A stretch of 64,000 bases of DNA from Eleginops maclovinus. Taxonomy: Eukaryota > Chordata > Actinopteri > Perciformes > Eleginopidae. Below, in pieces: positions 11,301 through 21,060 of the stretch. The DNA lies in NCBI RefSeq assembly GCF_036324505.1, contig NC_086354.1, positions 1,816,725 to 1,880,724 on the forward strand. The letters run 5' to 3'. The notes beneath the pieces were generated by a model. The model was not told where the DNA came from. It did not search any database and saw only the letters and a list, made by a program, of their open reading frames with translations. How positions within the stretch are numbered: position 1 is the stretch's first letter; each line of letters starts with the position of its first letter. Both the position numbers and the translations under genes were made by a program.

Positions 11301-11848
11301 ACATTGAGCAAATGTTTTATAGTTTCAAGGTGAAAGATGACCACCGCAACTATCTACGCTTTCTGTGGCACAAAGACAACTGCCCCAGCAAAGAAATCAT
11401 CAACACAGAAGACCCAGAGATCAGAGGTTTCTTACAAGATCGAGGCTGCACCTGGTCATTCAACGCACCACATTCCTCCCACATGGGGGGAGCATGGGAA
11501 AGAATGATTGGAGTCGCACAACGCATTCTTGACGGGCTTCTGTTGAAAAACACCACCACAAGACTCACACATGAAGTGTTGACCACTCTTATGGCCGAAG
11601 CCATGGCCATCATGAACTCTCAACCTTTAACACCCATCTCATCCGACACGGAGGTACCCCAGGTTCTCTCACCTGCAATGCTACTGACCCAGAAAGCAAG
11701 CGTAGCTCCTGCTCCTCCAGGTGACTTTAAAATGGATCATCTGCACAAAAGTCAGTGGCGACAGGTCCAGAGCTTGGCTGACTCATTCTGGAAAAGATGG
11801 AGGCAGGAGTATTTGGCAACTCTACAACCGAGAAGAAAGTGGACATAG
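8303..11848 (+). CDS. BEL/Pao Gag-Pol polyprotein, internally deleted
   Basis: One 1181-residue frame. Order: basic/acidic coiled-coil N-terminus rich in Ala, Glu and Lys (about 40-160); Pro/Gln-rich linker; Gag core of the DUF1759 type (about 245-440); two zinc knuckles (CAIHNKPHPLFKC, and CYRCCASTKHVAKDC followed by CRECDSERH, about 500-560); retroviral-type aspartic protease with VVLDDQSNRS (about 630); start of the reverse transcriptase (VYHPQKPDKIRVVFDSSA, then ITADIEQMFYSF). The frame then jumps from about residue 1035 into the integrase C-terminal part, SHMGGAWERMIG, which holds the catalytic glutamate. The catalytic part of reverse transcriptase, RNase H and the first two integrase aspartates are missing, yet the frame is kept. 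An in-frame TAG ends it at 11846-11848. The copy cannot mobilise itself. Confidence 0.85.
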   Translation: MKTTEQPPSSQLVGTHSYKMADSREEEKEDKAQMTLETRSHVSCLSVRTSASTASSAATRARAKAEALKVKMSYAEKEAAMLREKAGIEEQKQKLLAEAARRKAEVEADLGMLQLEKEATAASREADVYQAAAEWEDEQRLDLGDEDRAQRTREYVQNTPLQHAPQPFPESLQTHSEPSHPLRTTTQLPLPQPQHPPRPCPHAINHGQPSRADYLGQQNSPTPHRYPPSPPSHATSNDYTDAPTPMPDFATYLIRREMVSSGLTQFDDRPENYWAWKTSFQSITQGLNLTRREELDLLVKWLGPESATQAKRIRSVHVTSPQKAVLIIWQRLEDALLKRLEDFPRISNKDPHQLRELGDLLQELESAKESGLTPGLAYLDTSRGVNPIVEKLSYSLQERWVTQGSRYKEEYKVAFPPFSFFVKFVCKQAKTRNDPSFVFSSPTCSNSMKTDRVKMNSKPSIFVKKTEVSAGTQNFPSNQSDKQNNEPDKHCAIHNKPHPLFKCRAFRIKHLDDRKAYLRENSICYRCCASTKHVAKDCKLSVKCRECDSERHVSALHPGPAPWSSEETRSESEQNEQPLNVTSKCTEICGTSPQPRSCSKICLVKVYPSKQREKAQHVYVVLDDQSNRSLAKTQFFDLFGIEGDPSPYTLKTCSGTVEMAGRKACSFTVESLDGKSTVALPPLIECNTMPDDKSEIPTADITQHFAHLSPVHGKLPPPDPHAQILLLLGRDVLSVHKVREQYNGPHNTLYAQRLDLGWVIVGEICLDRAHQPAEVNVYETHVLSNGRNSFFTPCTKSIQVRERVGHHSLLCLPDSPSDARHSRTSVIDPDHLGDNIFLRNADDERLALSIEDNIFLEVMDKGVYLDEDNHWVAPLPFRSPRTQLPNNKEQAAQRLSSLQRTFQKKPGMKEHFFEFMQKVIENRQAEPAPPMQPGEELWYLPIFGVYHPQKPDKIRVVFDSSAQYQNISLNDVLLSGPDLNNTLIGVLLRYRKEKIAITADIEQMFYSFKVKDDHRNYLRFLWHKDNCPSKEIINTEDPEIRGFLQDRGCTWSFNAPHSSHMGGAWERMIGVAQRILDGLLLKNTTTRLTHEVLTTLMAEAMAIMNSQPLTPISSDTEVPQVLSPAMLLTQKASVAPAPPGDFKMDHLHKSQWRQVQSLADSFWKRWRQEYLATLQPRRKWT

Positions 11849-12062
11849 GACAGGCCAAACCTTCAGGAAGGCGACGTCGTCCTACTCAAAGACTGTCAAG
11901 TGAAACGCAATGAATGGCCAATGGGACTTGTCACAAAAGCCATCCTAAGCAGTGACAACAGGGTTCGAAAGGTCATGGTCAAAACTGCAAATCAAGGGAC
12001 TGTCAAAGAATATCTGAGACCCATTAATGATGTTGTTTTGCTTCTTTCCAGAGATGATAATT
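11849..12062 (+). pseudogene. Polyprotein tail beyond a premature stop
   Basis: The frame of the BEL polyprotein continues past the TAG at 11846-11848 for about 70 codons (LQEGDVVLLKDCQVKRNEWP, ending YLRPINDVVLLL) to a TAA at 12062-12064. This is the usual chromodomain-like integrase tail (DUF5641 type) of BEL elements, so the TAG is a nonsense change and not the original end. Confidence 0.75.
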
Positions 12063-12116
12063 AATTACATTTAAAGGGAATGTAGTGATATAATAGTAAT
12101 TATACCAGACGGGGAG

Positions 12117-12705
12117 TGTTCTGTCTTTATCTATTATGCTTCTGATGTTATGTAGCCAAAGCTGTTTTCCCTGTAACAAGAAGGACACCTACTGGTGTAC
12201 CTCGGTATTGCACCATAAATGCCTTTATTTCGCCTCGTAAGTCATAACGAGTTCAGTTCAGCACAAGTAGTTCCCACGGTCAGATCCCAGGAGTAGAGAC
12301 GTCCGTAAGTTTGTTGCTATACTAAATATCCATTAAATATATTATATACTATATTATAATATATTCATTTATGTTGTAGCATGTCGAGCAAATTAGTTGT
12401 TAGTTGTTTAAACGGTGCTATTGTATTGAGAGGTGTTAATGTAACTAGCCTGCTAATTTCATGTAGCTCGTGGCTATCGTCTTCATGTAGCTCGTCGCTA
12501 TCATTTTGTATGTAGCTCGTGGTGATTTTGTGTAGCAATTTGACACATGGTAATTTTATGTTTTGTGCTTACTTTTAGTTTTACGGAAAGATTGAATGCT
12601 GTACTTCAGTAAAACTCTATGCAAAGGAAATTCTGGAGCCTCACTCATCTTTTTAGTTATCTATCTGCCGAACTGTTCCAAGCACGTAACGGCTAGGGCA
12701 GAATA
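12117..12705 (+). repeat. BEL/Pao 3' LTR
   Basis: 589-bp copy of 7694-8279. The extra three bases relative to the 5' LTR lie near 12375 (TTATGTTGTAGC against TTATGTAGC). Confidence 0.9.
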
Positions 12706-12710
12706 ACTAC

Positions 12711-13110
12711 CTAGATCCAGAGGTTTTCGCCAACTATAAACCTGTTTCTAATTTTCCATTCCTCTCCAATTTCCTTGAGAAAGCAGTGGCAAAACAGTTG
12801 TGTGATTATCTAAAAAACAATGAATTATTTGAGGATTTTCAATCTGGCTTCAGAACACATCATAGCACAGAGACAGCTCTTGTGAAAGTCACAAATTACC
12901 TTCTAATAGCTTCAGACAAAGGACTTGTCTCTATTCTTGTCTTGCTTGATCTTAGTGCTGCATTTGAAACTATCGACCATGATATCCTATTGGAAAGACT
13001 AGAGCAGGTAGTTGGCATAAAGGGAACTGCTTCAAGCCTCAGTTTCTGTGTGTCAATGATGAATCTTCCTGAAGCTACCCCTGTGTGTAGCAGCAGAACA
13101 TGTTTGCACC
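12711..13110 (+). pseudogene. LINE ORF2 fragment, right half
   Basis: Continues the LINE frame interrupted at 7693: [56 protein letters not shown] and [17 protein letters not shown], which are the first reverse-transcriptase blocks. After GIKGTA (about 13030) the reading breaks down through small deletions and frameshifts. The catalytic YADD/FADD block is absent. Nothing recognisable follows before the host exon at 13228. Confidence 0.8.
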
Positions 13111-13227
13111 TTTTTTCTAATTATTGCAGTGTAAAGGGGGTTGGATCTGATGTGTAATCTTATGGAGGGAAAGTCAACAGAGGGCAGCAGCTACCTGCTC
13201 TACACCCGGCAAAGCTTTGGGTCTCAC

Positions 13228-13565
13228 CTGTTCCCTCATACGATCCTGGTGTCCCATGATAATGGCAACATGGTGAGGATACTTCAGCCTCAGGTGATCC
13301 AAGAAAATCTCCTTCTTCCTCTCCACTTCAGAGTGCTGCATCTCCAGGCTATCCAGCTGGCTGTCCCTGCTGCCGGCCCGGGCTGCAGTGATGTATTTTC
13401 GGAGTAAGGTGCTGGGAGAGCGTGGGGCTGCCCCACCGGAGGAGGGCTCCGGGTTACAGACTGGGCTGCTGTGGGTGTGAAGTTTCTTCTGCAGCAGACT
13501 CTCAGGGCAGCTGGCCACAGGCGGAGAAGAAGAAGAAGAAGAAGATACTTTGGAAGGAGATTTTT
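13228..13565 (-). CDS. Internal exon of a sickle-tail/SRCIN1-family gene (KIAA1217/SKT-like)
   Basis: Minus-strand open frame ending SEVERKKEIFLDHLRLKYP, then HHVAIIMGHQDRMREQ, directly followed by the donor CAG|GTGAGA. This matches the remembered N-terminal block of KIAA1217 and SRCIN1 (p140Cap), cytoskeletal adaptors; KIAA1217 is called sickle tail for its mouse axial-skeleton phenotype. The most convincing acceptor is CCGATCCAG|AA at 13566, preceded by a pyrimidine-rich tract, giving a 338-nt exon that starts with two bases of a split codon and ends in phase 0. Before the signature is a Ser/Pro-rich stretch with seven serines. Other phase-compatible acceptors exist inside (13547, 13460). 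The next downstream exon is not in the window, so the gene continues to the left of base 1. Confidence 0.7.
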
Positions 13566-13764
13566 CTGGATCGGAATGGGATAGTTCAGAGAGGAAGGGA
13601 GGTAACAAAATGTACAGAGACAAATAAATATATGACAGGCAATGTTAGACAGAACCAAGCGAAAACATAATAGGAAGAAGTTTAACAGTCACAGGGTGTT
13701 AAAGTGTGTCATCCTTTTTCAGCTTGTCATGACAAAATGCAGTTGTTCTACTAAGTTATACCTC
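13566..13764. other. Intron sequence upstream of the SKT-like exon
   Basis: Contains the pyrimidine tract of the predicted acceptor on the minus strand. No other feature seen. Confidence 0.4.
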
Positions 13765-14995
13765 AATTCGAACCAGTGTTGTAATCAAGTCACTATGCCT
13801 CGAGTCCAAGTCCAGGTTCAAGTCTCCAGTGTTCAAATCCGAGTCAAGTCCAAGTCATTAAAACAATTTCCAAGTCGAGTCCGAGTCGAGTCCACTACTC
13901 ATCCAAGTCAAGTCCGAGTCGAGTCCCTATTGACCAAGTCTGAGGCCAAGTCCATCACTAAAGTAAGCATACATGTTGTTAAATTAAAAAAAAACAACTG
14001 CGGTCCCACAGCTCATAGGCGTGTCCTAATGGCAGGCGCTATGAACTTTCATATGCACCGTTTAACACACTCTAGTGCTCATAACTACACTCCTGTCCAC
14101 TTAACAATATCACTCACAAAAATGCAACTCTAATGTGCTTTAGTTGCACATAGATAACCATGTATTTTATCATGAATAGCTTATTTAAAAAAAGGCTGGC
14201 AGCACCAATGTTAAGCATAGATGTTGTTAAACTTGAAAAACACAACACTCACAGAAATGCAAAACTAATGTGCTTTATCTCATGTGCTTTTAACACAAAT
14301 ACAGCAGGAAAATAAGTATTGAACGCATCAATTTAACATCCAACTAGTTTATCCATGTAAGAGAGAGAGACAGCATGTGACAGAGAGACAGTAAGTGTAA
14401 GAGAGAGAGATTCTGTTCGAGACTCAATCGTCTTCGAACAGAGGGAACATTTTGCGTTCCATTTATTGCCATGGCACGTCAAGTCTTTGAACGCAAAACG
14501 AACAATCTTTGGGGCATTAGGTCATTGTCGTTCGCGGTTAAACTTAAATTCACGTTAGTTTATTTTTTGAATGAGAACATGACGTGACGTCATGTGCGAT
14601 GTATGACATAGAAGCAGAAAAACTCTCCCTTGCTCCAGAGCTAGAGGGCGAACAAGAGAGCTTGACACACACATCATTCAGAAAGATGTATGCGTCAAGC
14701 TCTATTATTGGCCCCCTAGCTCCGGCTGTGAATCACGTGGAAGAATGCATCGAAAAGAAGAGAGTCTACCGATTCCGGCAACATTTGTATGCCATATTAT
14801 GGCATAAATATTAATAGAAACATTGCGAAAACATTGCGAAAACGCGCCGTTGCGTTCGTCGACCTCAAGGTTTTAATGACCAAGTCGAGTCCTTTCCAGT
14901 CATCGCGAGTCCGAATGCACGAGTCCAAGTCCGATTTCAAGTCATTAGTGCTCAAGTCCAGTGACTTTAACGTGGATCAAATGGCCTTGATTTGA
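13765..14995. repeat. Element with GAGTCC/AAGTCC-rich ends
   Basis: Two blocks built of degenerate AAGTC/GAGTC words, 13780-13960 and 14875-14965, both in the same orientation, enclose about 900 bp of ordinary sequence. The left side starts CAGTGTTGTAATCAAGTCAC, which looks like a hAT-type terminus. I recall this pattern as a common fish repeat, probably a non-autonomous transposon whose subterminal regions are minisatellite-like. No matching inverted end was found on the right, and no coding function is visible. Confidence 0.5.
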
Positions 14996-15367
14996 CATAC
15001 AAACAGTTAAATATAAAACTAAGGACTTCAGTGGAATATCAAGTTAATCATCTGTCATTTAGACTCACATATAGTGCTGGGTTTATCCTTTTGTTTGTTA
15101 GGATTCAGTTGTTGTGTGGTGTCTTCCTATAAGAGAATCTGTCACATGCAGAGCAAGATGGACTCAGAAGGAGTCGTAGGTTTTTAAAGGAGCCTGGGTA
15201 TTGAGAAGACTATGAAGAGTGCTATTGCAATGAGAAACCAGTTCATCAGGGGGTAAAACAATTTATGCTGGGGAGGTTGTCAATACCACTGGAGAGAGCA
15301 TTTCAATTAACGTCCCGGATGTTTTTGTGAAATGAAATAACAAGTGAAAGATTTGTTTTTGACAGTG
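14996..15367. other. No recognisable feature
   Basis: Intronic sequence with no gene, RNA or clear repeat. Confidence 0.4.
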
Positions 15368-15679
15368 TTATGTTGATGGATAATAACAATATATCTTTGG
15401 AATGCATTGGAAAATCAATATGTTTTGGAATCCTAACCTGTCCAGGCAAAATGTGAACTTCATTGTGAGTGCATTGTTGATAATAGCCATATGTATATTA
15501 AAATCTCTAAGAAATATTATGTCAGGGGAGAGTGAGCACAGATGGGTAAGGGAATCAGCAAATTCATTCATGAAAACATAATTTGGCTTAGGTGGACGAT
15601 AGACAGTTGCAACTACAACAGAGTGAGAGTTGACATTTGCAGTCAATAAAAAGTACAAGATATATCCAAAAATATCCAA
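15368..15679 (-). pseudogene. LINE endonuclease fragment
   Basis: The translation reads VVVATVYRPPKPNYVFMNEF, then SLSPDIIFLRDFNIHM. This is the apurinic-type endonuclease of L2/CR1-like LINEs, where the last motif is normally GDFNIH; here the glycine is arginine. Only about 100 residues remain, without the start of the domain or any reverse transcriptase. It may be from the same family as the LINE split by the BEL element. Dead fragment. Confidence 0.65.
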
Positions 15680-15914
15680 ATATTTGTCAGTTTATCTGGT
15701 ATATTTATCTCTAGCAGTTTGTTATTTTAATGAATAAATACTATGACACACAAACACATGCATGCACGCACACACACATTCCTCTATCCAACAAACCAAC
15801 ATAATGGCTGACGGCCCTGTAATGCTGACTATGTGCTTGGACAAAATGATTAGTGCAATCTAAATGCCATGCTGTGTGGCCTTTTACATTGTCACGGCTG
15901 CAGGCTGCAACATT

Positions 15915-15954
15915 CACACTCACACACACATACGCACGCACGCACGCACACACG

Positions 15955-16035
<81 letters not shown>
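15915..16035. repeat. (CA)n microsatellite
   Basis: About 120 bp of CA dinucleotides, with CG-interrupted units (CACGCACG) at its left and CTCTCT at its right. The open frames across it are artefacts of the repeat. Confidence 0.98.
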
Positions 16036-16036
<1 letters not shown>

Positions 16037-16039
16037 CTC

Positions 16040-19000
16040 TCTTTTTACTCTATGAACAATGCATTGACAGCAGAGGTGATACAGTGTAGAGACTCTGCTG
16101 TTACTGTCCAAATCAGACTCCAATTCGCAATCCGAACACACACTAAATGCCAACTGCTGTTGTTGTACAAATTAGCAGAGTAGTACGGAGCCCAGGAGTG
16201 GCCATAGAGAGAACAAAATAAATAAAACGAGGCCACGCTTTACTCATTTGTGTGCATGAGATATAATTTGAGGCCTCGATTCAATTAAAACTTTTGCACG
16301 TTTTAATTAAATCAAACAATAGAGAGCCGTGGGGAGTGATGAGAAAGGAAGGGGTTGAAAGTTTGGTAAAGTTAGAAAGATATTGACAGATTGGATCTTC
16401 GCTGATCAATAACTCACGAACATATGTTGTAAAAATACAAACAACGTGACTTTACAACCATAGCAAGATAGACAACGAGCCACAGAGCAGTTTTCTATCA
16501 GAACAGTTTGATATGCTCCGTCCTCCACGTGAGTTCATTCATTTGTTTACAGGGTGGCCAACTTTGGGTACCTGGCTGGAGCACACTAAATGACTGCTAT
16601 CCTGTCCGTAGCGGGACCTTAGCCTATACAGTGGTAAGCGCAATATTCTTCTTTTTTGTATTAATTGTATTGCTCCCTGGTCCCTACTGTGAAATGTCTA
16701 CCAAGGGCATGTCATTTAATTCTTATTGTCTAAACTATCTTGTAAAGTCCAAATTATCAACATATACTGTATATATAATGTCCTATATTGTGCTTGACAT
16801 TTTGCCACATTTCTGCATGATATAATTTAATATCAAAAGAAGAGAAGAAAAATAGGGGACACATGATATTGCTTTTATATTTCTTTACAATCATTGTTCT
16901 CTAACACACAATTTCCCCTCCCCCTCTCTTTATTTTTTCCTCGCCTCTCTCTTTTCCTCTCGCTATCGTTGATAGAACAGATCTGATGGATCTAGTTCAG
17001 TTGAGGCCTGAGGTAACTCTCTCCCAGCTCTTCACTGTGCATGGAAGTCAGATAACCAGACAGTCAGTTAATTAGCCAGCTAGCTAATGATGCTACATCC
17101 AGTCAGTCAGCCATAGTCATATTTGCTCAGTTGTAACCCTATTGTTATCTCAGATGAGTCCTCTGAAAATGATTAGTCTGGTTTTATTCTATCTTTAGAA
17201 TTTAGTTTAATTAAACTTCATTTAGATATAGAGCACTTTCATACACGAAACACAGCGTGCCTAAAAGAAAAAGCTCTGCTAGCGCAAACTGCAATTAGAG
17301 TGTTGCTACTGTGAGTGTTATAACATGTTACAACGCCAGAATGCTGACCCATTCTAATTAAGTTCACCAATAACAACCTTGTCCTTATGGTTCTGTAATG
17401 GTAAGAGTCAAAGGTAAGAGAATTGTCATTTGAAAGGAAACACAGAAAAAGCATTGGTTTCTTTGGGACACAAATGAACTTGAAAGAAGAAAGCAGGCCT
17501 TACCACACATGTGAATGTTCAATTCATGTTGCTTTAGACTTGATGACTAATTAGACTTTCAGAATTAAACAGCAGTCTGCATGGTTCTTTTGTTGGTCCA
17601 CTTCATTTCAGTTTATACCTTAATCACTCACCATTTCTTGGAGCCTGTTTCAGATGTAAGCAGTTGATACAGTTATGTGTATCTGGTAGAAACATTCAGT
17701 TTCAACATAGAGTAATTGTCCTATCATTTACTGTTTATAGCAGCATCATTTGTAATCTCCTGTCCTACCCTCAATGTTAGATAACTGTGAAAGTTAGCTT
17801 CTCTTGCAGGGTTTCTGTCCTCAAAAGATACATCCAAAGATGAATGGGCAGCTTGTTGAACTGGTCTTGGAGGTAAAATGTTTCTGTCTTACATTAGATT
17901 CCAGAGACTGTGGTCTCTCTCCGCTGATTTGGATGGGAGACCTATCTCAGTTCATATGCACCATTCCAAAAATTAACGTACCATAGTTCACCAGATGTCT
18001 TAGGAGGGTTCTTATGCTGGCTGTGAAAAAGCGGTACTTTGTAGATTTACATTAGCAGGGAGGATAGGGAACAGAATAAAGGACTGATGATGTTCTTTAT
18101 TTTTTATAACCTTTACTAAGGACTGTTATTCATTTTCAGCTCTCAGATTTGTTTTCAATAAGATATTAAGTTGACATAATAACTTTACTGTTTTGAACAT
18201 TACTGCTACTGGTCTAGAAACTTTTAAATTATATATATTGTTAAAATCAAGTATTTAATGATGAAAAAGAACCAAAAGAGTATCAATTAGAAAACAAAAG
18301 ATCTACAATAATATCAGGTAAAGCTATTTCTTCCTCACTGAGATCTCTCATCACAATGAATGAATGAATGAATGAATCGTAATTGCTAAAGTAAATAGTT
18401 CAGTAAGGAGAAAAGGGTTATATAATTGACATGGGACGGGACTTTCATCAAGGTTAAATCCAGCTTTACATTCTGCCTCAATAAGAAACTGAATCACAGA
18501 TGAATTGTAGCACTAAATAAGGATTATGAGGTTCATGAGCACAGGCCATACATACATATAACCACAAACATTTTGGCATGAGCACTGGACATATTTGTGG
18601 ACCCTGGAGGTTAGTATAAACAGCTCCTCACAGTCCTATGAAAAGCCGGTGACTGTCTACACTCCACAGGCACGCGCACAGTCGCTCTCCCACCAGCAAT
18701 ACTGATGGAGATGAACAGTGCTCCATTGCAGCAACTGGACATTGGGGCCCCGAGCTCGTCCATCTTCTTATCTGGATGTAGCTTTGAATCTTATCCTTTG
18801 TTGACCACAGAAGATTTGTACTTATACAAAGCAGAAATTGCCACACCGTGGGCAGGATAAAAAATAATCACAACTGTCATGAGTGTTATTTGCAGAGACA
18901 TTCGCCCCACATGTAGCCTGAATGATCGAGAATATACTCAGGAGAAGTTTGCAGTACAGCTGTTTCCCAGGACTCTTGGTGCTCTTTGAAGCACACCGCA

Positions 19001-19190
19001 CATGATTTTGACTTTAAGACAAAAGAATTGCAAAGAATGTGAAGACGGATAGACATCGTCTGAGATTAGGTCACACTGCTGCTGTCAGAACAAATCACCA
19101 TCTCAGAGAAGCAGAAAGTATATCCTTGTGTGGCATTACAGAGAAAAGAAAGATGGAAATACATGCAGAGAGATCCCCCGGTATACCGCC
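16040..19190. other. Intronic sequence without assigned features
   Basis: Three kilobases of AT-rich sequence. A short (AATG)n run lies at 18355-18378 and a pyrimidine-rich patch at 16915-16970. No open frame resembles a known family. Unrecognised old repeats are likely. Confidence 0.4.
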
Positions 19191-19492
19191 ACACAACAGA
19201 GACTATTGCAATCCTGTCCAATAAACCTTAAATGTGCAATTTAAACACTATCTGCAATTTGTACAGCCCATCTACTGTATGTCACACACAAATTTATTCA
19301 GAATGCTGTTACATTTTGTAGCCATGTTTGTGAACTTATTTGTCTTTATTTTTATATTTTATTACGAATGTTTGCTTTATTATTTTTATTATTTCATGTC
19401 TCTTTTTTTTGACCTGCTATTCAATTTTAGCTGTAACTCTGTACATTTCCCCACTGCGGGACTAATAAAAGGATTTCCGATTCTGATATTTT
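19191..19492 (+). repeat. Retroelement 3' tail
   Basis: Ends CCACTGCGGGACTAATAAA, then AGGATTTCCGATTCTGAT, the kind of 3' terminus carried by fish LINEs and their SINE partners, with a polyadenylation-like AATAAA. 5'-truncated; no coding part. Confidence 0.5.
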
Positions 19493-20456
19493 GAGTTCAC
19501 TCAGACCTTTGTACGCCAAAGTGTAGTGCAGCCTGAGACATTTCTGCCAGATTTGAGGAAATTGCCTTAAGGAATTCCTGAAATATCCCGTTCAGTAGGA
19601 TGGGGCGGCTTCACCTCTGGCCTCAACACAGTCTCACTCCATGCACGTCAAAGAGTGACGCTCGGTCAGGGTCCTTTTCGTCCTATTGTGACGCAATTTT
19701 TGTCGTCAGTTAGGAAGAGAGTTGGGGCTCAGAATACACAGGGACACCAGAAACTGTATTTTTTTAACGGCTTCTTTTAATTTCACAATCAATTTAATAG
19801 TAACATTATGTCTGATATTATTATTTTGTATTAACTAGACCGCTGGGTCATGTTAAGACCATCTTTTCTGGTATGCTGAGGGTTTTTTCCATAAGTTTGG
19901 TGTTACAAATATCAAAACAATACAGTAATAAGCCTTATCAGCAGTATCAACAGAATTGTTGCTGGAAACAGCAGTATAAGGTATATGGGTTTATTTTAAA
20001 GAATGACATAGCCAAATATTCTTGTTGGAAAAATTAAATAAAAAATAAATAACCAACGTGTCTTATGCTATTAAAAGTCTGATATCAGAGTGGGGTTTGG
20101 ATTCGGATTCCAGCCGAGTGTCCGAAGGTATTTTGAAATAAAATCAAGCCCAGCCACAGCACGCAAACAGGATTCGAACAAGTGTGTTTGTGTGTTTTGC
20201 AACATGTTCTATGACGTGTCTCTACTGGGAATTGTACATTTAAAATACATTTGTATATTTCCCATAATTATAATTTGCCAGTATTAAACTGTGTACACCC
20301 CTGGCAGTTAAAGGGATGGGAAACACATTGGTGTTCTCAAAAAATATAATTGATAAATGGTTGAAAATTGCTTTTATCACTATTGGACAGCCTTCATATA
20401 CCCACTTGGAAGCTAAGGTCAGAAGAGCTTTATTTAACAGCTGGTCCTACCAGACT
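19493..20456. other. Intronic sequence, nothing assigned
   Basis: No gene recognised. The last ~30 bases before 20456 belong to the sequence into which the KIAA1586-like hAT inserted. Confidence 0.35.
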
Positions 20457-20690
20457 CTCGTACTCAGGGGTGAAAGTAGTTTTCATTTCTTACAGGTGCT
20501 ACAATGTCCGGTGTGTCACTCACTGTATTATTTTTTAACTCCGTCTTACCCGGGGGGGGGTATTCTTAACTACTTCACATTCTTGTGGGCCTACCTAAGT
20601 GTTCTATGTGAAAAAATGACATTACAAAATATTTCAGTTTGTAAATATTTTACTGTGAGTACTTTATTTTCAGTACATTTGGAACTGGAC

Positions 20691-21060
20691 TGAAAAATGC
20701 AAAATGATGGAAAAAACTAAAAAAAATATTTAAAAAAATCAAAGTAGGCCTAATTGTCTTCTTCAGGGTGCTGGTGAGCCATGCCACATGAACAATTCAA
20801 AATGGTGGATTCCCTCCATCCAAACATATTAAAAACACATTCCAGATTAGTAACTTGACTGAAAAATACAAAATGGTAGAAACAAAAAAATATATATAAA
20901 AAATCCAAGTAGGCCTAGTTGTCATCTTCAGGTTGCTGGTGAGCCATGCCACATAACATGCAAGATGGTGGATTCCCTCCATCCAAACAAAATATTTAAA
21001 ACAAATTCCAAACAGGGCTGAAGTAGTTGTCCTCTTCAGGGTGCTGGCGAGCCATGCCAG
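20691..21060 (-). repeat. Tandem copies of the transposase 3' end
   Basis: A unit of about 166 bp starting GACTGAAAAATGCAAAATG occurs at 20691 and 20857, and its distal part recurs at about 20995-21060 in the coding end. Each copy contains the reverse complement of the last codons (MA-HQ/RQ-PE, then DN), so the 3' end of the gene has been duplicated in tandem downstream of the stop codon. Confidence 0.75.

Larger units (their letters stand above)
7689..12710 (+). mobile_element. BEL/Pao-type LTR retrotransposon with 5-bp target duplication
   Basis: A full-length insertion: target duplication ACTAC (7689-7693 and 12706-12710), 5' LTR 7694-8279, coding region, a short purine run (GACGGGGAG) just before the 3' LTR, and 3' LTR 12117-12705. 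The LTRs begin TGTTCTG and end CAGAATA, nearly inverted. By eye they differ by about eight substitutions and one 3-base indel, suggesting a fairly young insertion. No primer-binding site could be matched to a tRNA. The internal region is far shorter than an autonomous BEL element because of a deletion in pol. Confidence 0.9.

Noticed and set aside
15741..16183. Open frames of alternating His-Thr or Cys-Val across the CA microsatellite
   Set aside because: They exist only because CA/TG repeats lack stop codons in all frames; the same happens at 41857-42276.
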